Below, one piece after another: positions 20,880 through 30,451 of a DNA stretch of 64,000 nt. Under the pieces are notes generated by a model. The model made no database searches and had not been told where the DNA came from. It was given only the letters and a program-made list of their open reading frames with translations. The position numbers were made by a program, and so were the translations under genes. Origin of the DNA: Smittia aterrima (lineage: Eukaryota > Arthropoda > Insecta > Diptera > Chironomidae); the NCBI GenBank assembly GCA_033063855.1, contig CP093829.1, positions 6,768,243-6,832,242 of the forward strand. The letters run 5' to 3'. Numbering within the stretch: position 1 is the first letter of the stretch; each line of letters starts with the position of its first letter.

Positions 20880-21796
20880 TTTAGATCCAAACAATTTCTA
20901 TGTTTGTATTTGTATTTAGTTTTATTGATGTAAATTTTTTACCACATAAGAGCAGAGCTCTTCTTTGACTTAAGTTTAAGTTTATCGTGGCAAAAAGGAT
21001 TTAAAAGATTTTATAAGAAACGGGAGTGGAAGAATTCAAAAATTTTTAAATGTTTAATTTGGGTAAAGAGTTTTTTAAAATTTAATTTTAATTGAGTATT
21101 AGAGTTTATGTGCTTCAATCAGGGCGTCCTTGAGATTGCAGTTGTATACGGGGTGTTATAGAGTTGATCAGGATAAATTCTTTGGATATTTGATAATTTT
21201 CTGCGGGGTAGTCTTATCAGCGATCTTCAAACGCAGCCATTCATCTTTTATTACGGTCGAGAAGTTTCCGAGTGGCAGCGGTGTTAAAATTCCTTTGACA
21301 AAGGGTTGTATGTGTGTGTTGGCCCAAACGTTGAACTCTTCTTCCTTCAAAGCGACTTCCTCAAGATTTGTTCTATTCTCGATGATAGTAGATAGTATTT
21401 CAAGTGCTGTATTTAGACTTTCTCGTTGTCTCTCAAACATTCTGTCGATTGCGTCTACTATTTTAGCAGCAGAGATGTCGATTGCGTCTTCTATTCTAGC
21501 AGCAGAGATGCTTATATTTTCAGCAATGCTGTCGAAGCTTGTATTCATTTCGTTCATTTCGTTGTTGTTGTTGGCGCGCAGGTAGTTTTCGATTTTAGTT
21601 GAATTCACAAATTGATTTCATGGTGATTTTAGAAGTACTCCAGCTTATAATCGTAGATATATGTCCGATAATTCACTAGACACTGTTTTAGATCTTTAGT
21701 ATCCTTCAGATACTATTAAAAATAATATTAAACTCGGCAGATTGAAAAGTTTCAACCTTGCCGTTCCACTTTCCGTTCCCGGGGCCAAAAGGGAAT
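20880..21796. other. Insertion of unknown origin inside copy D
   Basis: Homology to the LRR family stops at about 20880 and resumes at about 21797. The roughly 0.9 kb between has no counterpart elsewhere in the window. It contains one open minus-strand frame (21168-21608). I could not identify terminal repeats or a target duplication, so the type of element is unknown. Confidence 0.6.
21168..21608 (-). CDS. Orphan 146-aa ORF within the insertion
   Basis: Unrecognised. The protein begins with an Asn-rich stretch (residues about 12-20), then an 11-residue tandem repeat (SAARIEDAIDI / SAAKIVDAIDR; 33 bp in DNA) that looks amphipathic and helical, then a mixed region ending in KNLS. Composition is that of a real protein rather than an antisense shadow, but there is no domain I know and no clear promoter. 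It may be a fragment of a transposable element. Confidence 0.35.
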   Translation of the reverse strand: MNSTKIENYLRANNNNEMNEMNTSFDSIAENISISAARIEDAIDISAAKIVDAIDRMFERQRESLNTALEILSTIIENRTNLEEVALKEEEFNVWANTHIQPFVKGILTPLPLGNFSTVIKDEWLRLKIADKTTPQKIIKYPKNLS

Positions 21797-22486
21797 TTTT
21801 CTTTGTCCATTGAACTGGCGCATTTGGACGCAACTTCGTTTTTAAACGATTCAAAATCTCTGATGCCGAAAGGGTATTCCTTGTCGATACAAATGTTACG
21901 TGTAAAGTCAACAAATGTCATTTCTGAGGGCAGAACAATGTCGATTGTGTGTAAATTATTATAACTTGCACGCAGATATGTCAAGTTTTTATTTTTTTCG
22001 AACAAATTAGCTGATAATGAAACTAATTTGTTGTGATCAAGGTTAATTGACGGTAATCCGCTCACATCGGCGAACAGATCTTCTGGCAATGTTGTCAAAG
22101 AAGTGTGCTGGATAAGCACAGAGATCAAATTCTCGCAGTTTCTGAAGACTTCTCGATTAATTCGTTTAATATTTCGGCCTCTAATAGCGAAGAGGTGCAA
22201 GTTTTGAAAAAAATCACAAACTTTTGTTGGAACAATTTCAGTTTCAACATATTTCTCCATATTAAAAAATTCGATTTCGCTGTTTACGATGTTCCCGAAT
22301 ATGTAATGTCCCGAAACTGAGGTAACGGCCACGTCGGTTTCAAGGACTTTCAGTTTTTCCACTTTACACCAATTCATAACAAACTTGCATTCCAGTTGAA
22401 AGTTTTCGACGTATCCGCAAAGACACCAAATAATCAGCAAATATTTAAAGAGCTCCATGTTCTTCAATTAAAGGTTCAGACCAAAC

Positions 22487-22519
22487 TGAAGCTGCGGATG
22501 CGAATCTCGTGAATTTAAA
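22487..22519 (-). promoter_or_regulatory. Core promoter of copy D
   Basis: TTTAAA 22514-22519 and Inr with +1 at 22487 on the minus strand, still intact although the gene is broken. Confidence 0.45.
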
Positions 22520-22828
22520 TTCACGACACATCGAGAGATGAGACAATTCAATGAAGAAATTTATTTGTTTTTATTTGTTTTGGTTAAACCCATTTTGTGA
22601 TTACTCTGTGAACAAAAGGATTGCTATCAAATTGCCTGATACACGAGTCGAGCTCTGAAAGCTTCATGAAAGAAATACGATAAACAAAATGATAAAAATA
22701 TTTGACCTAAGTATTCGCATTATTTGCTAATCTAAATGATTATTTTTGCTGTGATAAGGAAACTTCTTCCAAAATAAGAGAGAAATTAGAGTCACTCGAC
22801 TGTTTGAGAAGAGCACACGAAAAATAAA
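22520..22828. other. Divergent promoter region between copy D and the ligase gene
   Basis: Together with the D promoter this makes a 370-bp gap between two start codons facing apart. Pieces of it, especially the last 90 bp before the ligase ATG, recur as relics throughout the array. Confidence 0.6.
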
Positions 22829-24540
22829 ATGTCAAAATTCAATGAAGAAACTAAAGTTTGGGAAGGAAGGAAAGTTCCTTCTAAGTTTTCTAACGACACT
22901 TTCTTTGGAGAAGTTATTTTGGAGAATCTTAAGAAAACTCCGGAAAGAATTTGTCAAATTTCTGCGGATGACAATTCTGAGTTGTCGTGCGATGAGTTAA
23001 GAATCAAAAGTGTTCGAGTGGCTCAGAATTTGAGTAAAATCGGAATTAAATCGGAAGATGTCGTTGGAGTCGTTTGCTGTAGCTCCCGTCAAATGACGAT
23101 GGCTTTGTTCGGTTGCTTTATAATTGGAGCGCCAGTTAATTCTTTGGATCCATCGTCTTCTAAAGATGACATTGCAAACATGTTCAATCAAACAAAACCG
23201 AAATTAGTTATTTGTGACTCCGATCAAGTGACGAAAGTTCGTGAAGCTTTGAGTGAACTAGGAAACGACGCGAACGTTTATTCGTTATCTGGCAAACTAA
23301 ACAACGAAGAATTAAGTTTCGAAGATCTTGTGACTCCAACTGGAGATGAAGAAGAATTTATCGCTCCAAAGTTTGATCAACCTTCTGATGAAAAGATTCT
23401 TGCAATTTCAAGTTCATCAGGAACAACTGGGTAAGACAGTAACTTACATTACGAGCATTCGATTTTATTTATTTTCTTAGCTTGCCCAAAGGTGTCATGC
23501 TATCTCACGCTTCGATCTTATCATGGCCTTCGGTTTCGACATTGCCATCACGTTCGCTCGCGCTTCAAGCTCTTTCGGGCAGTTCCTCTTTCTTTTCAAA
23601 TCTTCTTATCCCTTTGAAACTCAGTGACACGCGAATAATTTCTCGAAAAGACTTTTCAATTGAAAACTTAACAAAAATCTTTTCAAAGTACAAACCAACT
23701 TTTTTTCATACTACACCAATGATTTTGTCTTTAATTTTGAATTCGGATTTTCCTGAAAAAGGAGATCATGGAAGTCTAACGACGATTAGTTGCTGCGGAT
23801 CGATTGTTTCTGAGTCTTTGAGAAAGAAATTCTCAGAAGTTTTCCCTCAGAAGGTTCTGTCAATCGTTTATTTGATGACTGAAGCAGGAGCAATCTTCAC
23901 TGCTCCAGGAGAGTATAAAGAGAAGACAACAGTGGGATCTTTAATCGCTCCTAATTCAATGGTCAAAATTATCGACGACGATGGTAAAACACTTGGAGCT
24001 AATGAGTCAGGAGAAATTTGTTTTAAAACAAAAGAAAAGTTTTTGGTGAGAAAAGTTTTCTTAAATTTTAAATATTAAGACACTAAGTAACATTTTCAGG
24101 GTTACTACAACAATCCTGAGGCTACAAAGAACGCAGTCGACGATGAAGGTTTCTTTAAATCTGGCGACATCGGATACTTTGACGAAAATGGAAAATTTTA
24201 TGTCACCGATCGAAAGACAGAAATTGTTAATTGTCTTAACAAAGAAGTTCGTCTCTCAGAGATTGAAAATCTCATTGGATCAGTTGAGGGAGTTGAGATG
24301 GTTTCTGTTGTTGGTATTCCTGATCCCAACCAGGATATTTTACTAGCAGCTGTCATCGTGAAACGAGATGGCTTCGCTTTGACAGAACAATCGATCACAA
24401 ATTTTGTGACATCGAAATTGCCGATCCACAAACATTTGACCGGAGGAGTTTACTTTGTTGACGAAATCCCATTGACGTCATTCGGAAAGATTAAGAAAAG
24501 ACTTGTCCGTGAAATTGTAATTAACCAACGACAACGATAA
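22829..24540 (+). CDS. AMP-binding acyl-CoA ligase (4CL/luciferase-like)
   Basis: Three exons (22829-23430, 23481-24045, 24100-24540) give 535 aa, the usual length for this family of ATP-dependent CoA ligases, which activate carboxylic acids through an acyl-AMP. Seen: the phosphate-binding motif SSSSGTTGLPKG at about 194-205 (it spans the first splice junction), YLMTEAGA near 331 (YGxTE motif), SGDIGYFDENGKFYVTDR near 410, and the C-terminal catalytic Lys in TSFGKIKK (about 519). The C terminus is NQRQR, with no peroxisomal SKL-type signal, unlike beetle luciferase and many insect relatives. Introns are 50 and 54 bp with GT-AG ends. The substrate cannot be told from sequence. Confidence 0.92.
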
Positions 24541-24546
24541 ATTGAA

Positions 24547-24552
24547 AATAAA
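24547..24552 (+). terminator. Poly(A) signal of the ligase gene
   Basis: AATAAA seven bases after the stop codon; the 3' UTR must be very short. Confidence 0.6.
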
Positions 24553-25530
24553 GAAAATATTTCCATGAAACGGTTTTCTCATCCTTTCCAACGAAAATTT
24601 GAATTCATAAAAGTTTCCAACAGTAAAAGCTTCAAGAAGGATGTGAAAAGTTTAATTTTATGTTTTTGCGGTAAAAGCTATTTTGCAAAGGTAAAACTTG
24701 AATCATTCAACTTCTAAGCGTCGACTTTCATTGAAATAATCGGAATATCATTGAAAATCAAAGAATCAACGAAAATATTGCAAAAAATTTATCGTAAAAA
24801 GTGAAATTTTATCAAATTTTCATGTCATGCGCAATCGAGTGCTTTCCAGTTAAGTTTGTGTACTTGAATTTCTTTTCGGACTCGATAATCGTTTGTTGTC
24901 ATTTCTGTGAAGACAATTGTTGTGACTGAAACTATTTTCAAGGTGAATCTAATGGCTTTGAATTGACAGCTTTCGAGATTAGAATAGATCAATGATTTCC
25001 ACAGTTCACAGAACAATCGAAAAGCTTTTCGTGATTTCTTTTCTTTATTTGATAATCACACCCTTTGTTCAATCTTTCTTCATCCAATCGCTCGCATACG
25101 CAAAAAGTTGAACTTGATAAATCGGCGAAGCGTCTCACTGATAAGTGACGCAATTTATTTCATTGTCGTTGATAGAAATACAGAAGCAAAAAGAGAAATA
25201 AATGAATCATCGTTAGATGAGTGAGAATATTGTGAATGTGCACGAACCAGCAAACAAATCGGAAAGAAAAATCATTTCTGTGAAAAATCGATAAACATTC
25301 TTTGAAGTTTCGTTGACAGAAATCGAGTGAAGGTTAGCGAATGTGAAATTCATGATAATCGCGACTCAGAATAAATTGGACGAATATTCTATCGATGACA
25401 AACTAGATCGGCCTTCATTACTCATTCGTTAAGTGTTTCTTTCCGCTTTGTCATTCTAGGTTCATCATCTCTGCCAGAGAAACGACGCCCACACACCAAA
25501 CAGAAAGCTCAATCAAACTCCAAGATTGCG
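24553..25530. other. Intergenic/5' region of TBC1D16
   Basis: No coding signal. Probably holds the promoter and 5' UTR of the following gene; I see no distinctive repeat or RNA gene. Confidence 0.5.
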
Positions 25531-28168
25531 ATGCCGATTTCCAGTATTCTCAAGAGAGCGACGAGCTACATTTTGGGTAGCGGAGATGAGGGCGGAGAGG
25601 GAGATGGTTTCAACTATGAGGACAACGAGATCCTTTTTTGTAAGAACAATGTTTGTGTTCATCCGCCAGCACTTGTTCGAGAGGAGTCAGACGTTCAGCA
25701 CTACTCTGGCTACTTGACTCTCTGCACGAAAACTTTTATTGATCAACACAATCTCACAAAGCGACCGACGCTATTCTTGACGTGGATTCCAAATTCGACG
25801 CTTCGGAAATGTCCCGCTGCGCTCGAGAACTGCTCCCCAATGCATCATAAGACTGCAATCACTTTGCAGAAGAAGAACATGCTGAGAGAGGAGGATGAGA
25901 CGACTCAACAGCGTACAAATCAGAACAACATCAATAACAATATTCAAATCCAAATGGTGAATCCGTTCTTGGATAATTACGTTGATCCAGAGGAGCTTGC
26001 ACTGCAACAGCAACAAAATCAACAAAACTCGTCTCAGCCAGCGGATAGCAAGTCGATGAACTTCTCCGATTACTCAGAGACGATTAGCATTTCTTCAAGC
26101 TCTGATCGTGTCAGCGTCAACGATTATTGTTATACAAACACTGTCGCGACAGGACACACTCCGTCGTATATCGAAGAAGATGAAGGAATTATCGATTCGT
26201 GTCATGAAGATCCAAAGGACGACGACAATAATTCGAGTCCTAAGAACGAAGCTGACAACGATGATGAAGTTCGTGAATTGAGAGCTGAGTTGGAGCCGTT
26301 ACTCGATGAAGATGAACACACCGAGAGGAAAGTTCTCGCACGTCAAGCATCAGCTCCAATTGCACGAACAGCAGCAGCGAATATGCTAAAGAATCTCAAA
26401 CAACATCAGTCAATGACATCAGTCAATATCACTATCGCTAATCCACAGATCGAGAATCACGATGTTCCCACTTCGTCAGATATGAATGATGAAGCGACAA
26501 CGAAGCAGATTATGCGTTCATTGTCCATCACTTCAGTCGACGAGAATAATCCTAATTGGATGACAGCTGAGTTGTACGCATACAGACACAATCTCACATT
26601 CCCCGATAGCGTCACGGCATCGCCAGTCGTTAATCGGAAACAAAATCAACCGCCGATGAAGTGTCGTCGATTCTCTGTCGATTTAAGTCAAATGAGAGCA
26701 CTTCGATTGTTCTTCAACGACGAGCAATGCACTTCTGGTCAATTGGTCATTGCCAGTCGCGAATCTCAATACAAAATCCTTCATTTTCATCACGGAGGTC
26801 TCGATCATTTGGCTCAAGTTTTGCATCAATGGCATTGCTTGTTGCACAACATAAAAATCACTCCCGGTACTGACGAGATTAATTTGCCGTATCGACAGTT
26901 CATGGTCTGTCGACCTGAAGTGAGAAAGAGTGAACTCCATCCAGAAGAGGGAAAAGTTCCCAAAATTACGACCGAATATTTCTACGGACAGATGTTGAAT
27001 GAGAAGGGTCAAATCGAGGATGACTTGCAGTTGAGGAAATGCGTTTTCTTCGGTGGACTAGAAAAGAATTTACGGAAAACTGTTTGGCCATTCTTACTTC
27101 ATTGCTACTCGACAAGTTCCACATTCAACGACCGTGTCGCTCTCGCTGAGCTTCGAAAGCAAGAGTACGAGGAGATTACAAGGCGACGACTTTATTCAAT
27201 GTCACCGGAGCAACAAGCGCAGTTCTGGAAAACAGTTCAATGCGTAATTGAAAAGGACGTGGTGAGGACAGATCGTGGAAATCCTTATTTTGCTGGCGAG
27301 GGAAATGTAAACATCGACACGATGAAAAACATTTTGTTGAATTATGCCTTCTACAACCCTGGAATGAGGTGAGTGACATGCACTTTCGTAATGTGATCAA
27401 TCAATTTACTTTCCAATTAGTTACACTCAGGGAATGAGCGATCTCCTTGCTCCCGTCCTCTGCGAGTTGAAGAATGAGTCGGAAACGTTTTGGTGTTTCG
27501 TGGGACTCATGCAACGTGCGATATTTGTTTGCACTCCAACGGACAATGACATCGACAAGAATCTTCAGTTCTTGAGGGAGTTGATGCGACTGATGGTGCC
27601 AAAGTTCTATGAGCATCTTCAAAAGCACAACGACGCCATGGAGCTCTTATTCTGTCATCGGTGGATTTTACTGTGAGCTCATAGAATTTTCTTCTTAATC
27701 ATCAAAATAATTTCCTCCTCTCTCAGTTGCTTCAAGCGTGAATTCACTGAACCTGTTGCGATTCGAATCTGGGAAGCATGTTGGGCCAATTACCTCACAG
27801 ATTACTTTCATCTCTTCGTGTGTTTGGCTATAATTTCTGCTTACGCTGATGATGTCATTGCCCAAGATTTACGAACCGATGAGATGCTGCTTCACTTCAG
27901 TTCACTAGGTTTGAAGATGAATCTTTTAATTTCTAGAATTTATTTTAATTTATTCATTTCCTCTCTAGCGATGTACATGGACGGACAATTAATCTTGAGG
28001 AAAGCTCGTGGCTTGCTGCACCAGTTCCGACAGTTTCCTAAAATTCCTTGCACTCTCACGAGTCTCTGTCGTCGATGTGGCCCTGGAATTTGGGATTCAG
28101 GTCATCACCCAGCTGTTGAATGCATTGGACATGATGAGGTGGAAAGATGTGCTTTAGCTGACAATTAA
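25531..28168 (+). CDS. TBC1D16: TBC1 domain family member 16 (Rab GTPase-activating protein)
   Basis: Four exons (25531-27368, 27421-27672, 27727-27908, 27969-28168) give 823 aa. The N terminus carries the TBC1D16-specific segment FCKNNVCVHPP and FLTWIPNS. A long Asp/Glu- and Gln-rich linker follows, then the TBC domain from about 510 to 760. The Arg finger is in IEKDVVR (Arg about 579) and the Gln finger in SYTQGM (Gln about 616), formed across the first splice. The Cys/Gly tail (CRRCGPGIWDSG) is also typical. The family accelerates GTP hydrolysis on Rabs (Rab4/Rab5 for the vertebrate protein) in endosome recycling. The last intron (27909-27968, 60 bp) is in frame and without stops, so retention would add 20 residues. 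Faces the nuclease gene tail-to-tail. Confidence 0.93.
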
Positions 28169-28493
28169 ACTCTAAAACAAAGTATTCTACGAATGTTTAA
28201 ATTGACAAAACTATTTCTTGGGTTTATTACATACAAAAACAATTTACAGCCAATTCATAATCATCTTCATTGGAAAGTAAACTTTAATCAACTAAAATGT
28301 TATAGCAACGATCACAATATAATTTGTTCGGAATAAGTCACAAAGTGGAAATGAAAGAAACCGCTCACAAGCAGCCAGCCAGTGTCAGAGGAAAGCAATT
28401 AAAAGACCTCTCGCGCTACAGCTCGACTTGCGATCGGTTTCAAAAGTTAAAATAAACAAAATACAAAATAAATCCAAAGGATGCGCTTAAAAA
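28169..28493. other. Convergent 3' region TBC1D16 / nuclease
   Basis: Plus-strand AATAAA signals lie at 28451-28456 and 28467-28472, next to the nuclease stop. A minus-strand signal (TTTATT, 28223-28228) lies near the TBC1D16 stop. The two 3' UTRs should therefore overlap for about 250 bp. Confidence 0.5.
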
Positions 28494-29693
28494 TTAAAAG
28501 TTCTTCTGCTTTTTACTTTGGGATTGACTAACTAACGAGCGAAGTCTCTTGAACGAGAACTTCTTAACGACTTCGACTTCTTTGGAGTCATCTTCGCGAT
28601 ACTGACTTTGAATCCTCTCAAGGAGTTTTAACATTTCGTTCTTCTCGAGAACATTTGACGGCACAACATTCAAATAAACATTTTTCGGCTTTAGAAAAGT
28701 CAGAAAATCTTTTATCTCATTGAGACTATTGTGAGTCGCGTAACAGACTCGATAAGAGTTCTCAGAGACTTCCTCAACAAATGATCCGCCTTTCCAATTA
28801 TTCCAAAACATTGCCGAGAGATGAATTGTCAGGACAACGTCATCTGTGTCATTGAATTCATTCGGTTCATTGATGTAGGTTTGTCTGAGATAAATCTTTA
28901 CGTTTCTCTTAGAATTTGTTACGCACGAATCCATTTGAGAGATCAACGAATACTGCTCGTAAAGCTCTGGCTCGACGATGTGTATTTTCTCTCCTAACTT
29001 TTTGCTTAACTCCATCAGAAGATATTCGTATCCGTAACGAGCTGGGACTTTAAGAAGAACTGAAAGTATTTAAAACAGTTAACAATGACAAAGCAACAAG
29101 TGGTTAAAGAGTTGGTTACCTTTGCGGTTTTTTGGTCTCTTCAGGAAATCTGCAACAATCTCACAAACTTTCTTGACGCTTTCGGTTTGTGTTGGAAAGT
29201 TCGCAAAGGAATTCTTCATGAATGTCGAGTCGAGATAAACTGAAAGGTTGGAATGTTTCCTGATTTCTTCGAGTTGTTTAATGTTTCGAGCATTCTTTAG
29301 AGACATTCGGAAATCTCCCGTGTAAAGAATATCGCAGCCTTCAATTTGAAAGAGGAGTTGACACGCACCAGCGCAATGCCCTGCAGACAAAGCAGTCACA
29401 ACAAAATTTATTGACGAGTCGGTGTCGGAATTCTCATCGGCTTGCAATTCAATCGCAGTCAAAACGCCGATTTCAAGAATTCTAATGTTTTCTTCAAGAT
29501 GCGGACATCGACGACGAATCACGAGAGCAGAGATTGCTGTAGCGTAGATTGGAGCCTTCGTCTCAAGAGTTGATAATCCTTTCATGTGATCAGTGTGACA
29601 ATGAGACAGAAAATAACAAGATTGCTCGTCATTTTCAAAGTGATCCACAGATATCCCAGCAATCCCTTTTATCTCGCCATTAAATGTGCTCAT
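28494..29693 (-). CDS. DCLRE1C: Artemis-like SNM1 nuclease (metallo-beta-lactamase/beta-CASP)
   Basis: Two exons (29693-29120, 29059-28494) give 379 aa. Motif 2 HCHTDH (residues 31-36), motif 3 AGHCAGA (His 106), motif 4 TGDF (Asp 127), beta-CASP motif A YLDSTF (Asp 155) and the His of THNSLNEI (301) are all present, so the two-metal active site looks complete. The start MSTFNGEI and the YGYEYLLMELS segment favour Artemis over Apollo/SNM1A. Artemis opens hairpins and trims ends in DNA end joining and acts in the nucleus; the basic C terminus (KRLRSLVSQSQSKKQK) could be a nuclear signal. The long regulatory tail of vertebrate Artemis is absent. Confidence 0.88.
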
Positions 29694-30111
29694 GTCTCAG
29701 CTTTTTTTATCTCGAACACAATAAATTCAAAACCGTGTCAAGCCTTGTAAGTAAATTTGAATTAACTTCACTGATAAGTTCAATGACAGACAAATAAAAA
29801 TTAAACGGAGTCAGAGGTATAAACAAAACAAACAGCAAACTGTGATCAACTGAAAGTGAAACATAAAAAAATTGTTTCAGCATAAAAAAATGTTTGAATG
29901 AAAAACTTTTTTTCTTTAAATTAAATATTTTTTAAATTAAGTTTGTAAACTTGAATTTCATTTAAACATTACTTCAAATCAACTTGTGATCTCGATATTT
30001 CCAAAAATATCCCTCACACAAATCGCTTTCAACATTAATCTTCAATTCTTTTCCATTTTGTTTCAAGTTCAAGTTTCATTCTTCCTACTCACTTCGAGTA
30101 AGTTTCTCTCG
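29694..30111. other. Divergent intergenic region, nuclease / fasciclin III
   Basis: No coding signal; AT-rich. Expected to hold the nuclease promoter and proximal elements of the fasciclin gene. Confidence 0.5.
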
Positions 30112-30145
30112 TCATTCGTTAGCGAGCTTTTAAAGTAGACGGACC
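30112..30145 (+). promoter_or_regulatory. Inr + DPE core promoter of fasciclin III
   Basis: TCATTC (30112-30117) matches the fly Inr TCAKTY with +1 at 30114. GGACC at 30141-30145 matches the DPE core RGWYV at exactly +28 to +32. No TATA box is seen at -30. Predicted 5' UTR is 338 nt. Confidence 0.5.
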
Positions 30146-30451
30146 ACGGACCCGGCAAAAAACGAGTTTTTCTTTTGAAACGTTTTATTCTAATTTCTGT
30201 GTAAAACTAAATGAATCGTTGCGTATTAAATTGCTGATTGCAATTCAAAGTGCTTGGCAAAGAAGAAGTCAAAATCACAAAGCAACAAGTAAAGTGACTC
30301 ACACACCTTATTTTAGGCTTTTCGGGAAGAAGAAGAAATGTGTTAAAGTTTCTCTCGCAGTTTTAATTGTAAAAGTCGTAAAGTTAGTGAACGAAACTCA
30401 ATTGAAGTTATCAGGAATTACCAAGAATTAACATAAACATTAAATAACAAA

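Larger units (their letters stand above)
20259..22458 (-). pseudogene. LRR/coiled-coil gene copy D, split by an insertion
   Basis: The 5' half (22458 down to about 21797) is intact: ATG, signal peptide, LRR block and closing Cys, up to SMDKEK. The frame then runs into foreign sequence and stops at 21706 (250 aa from the ATG). The 3' half resumes at about 20880 with coiled coil (20557-20841 is open) and ends in the family C terminus near 20259, after a large internal deletion and several frameshifts. If the 250-aa truncated product is made it would be a secreted LRR head without the coiled coil, which could itself be functional. Confidence 0.8.
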
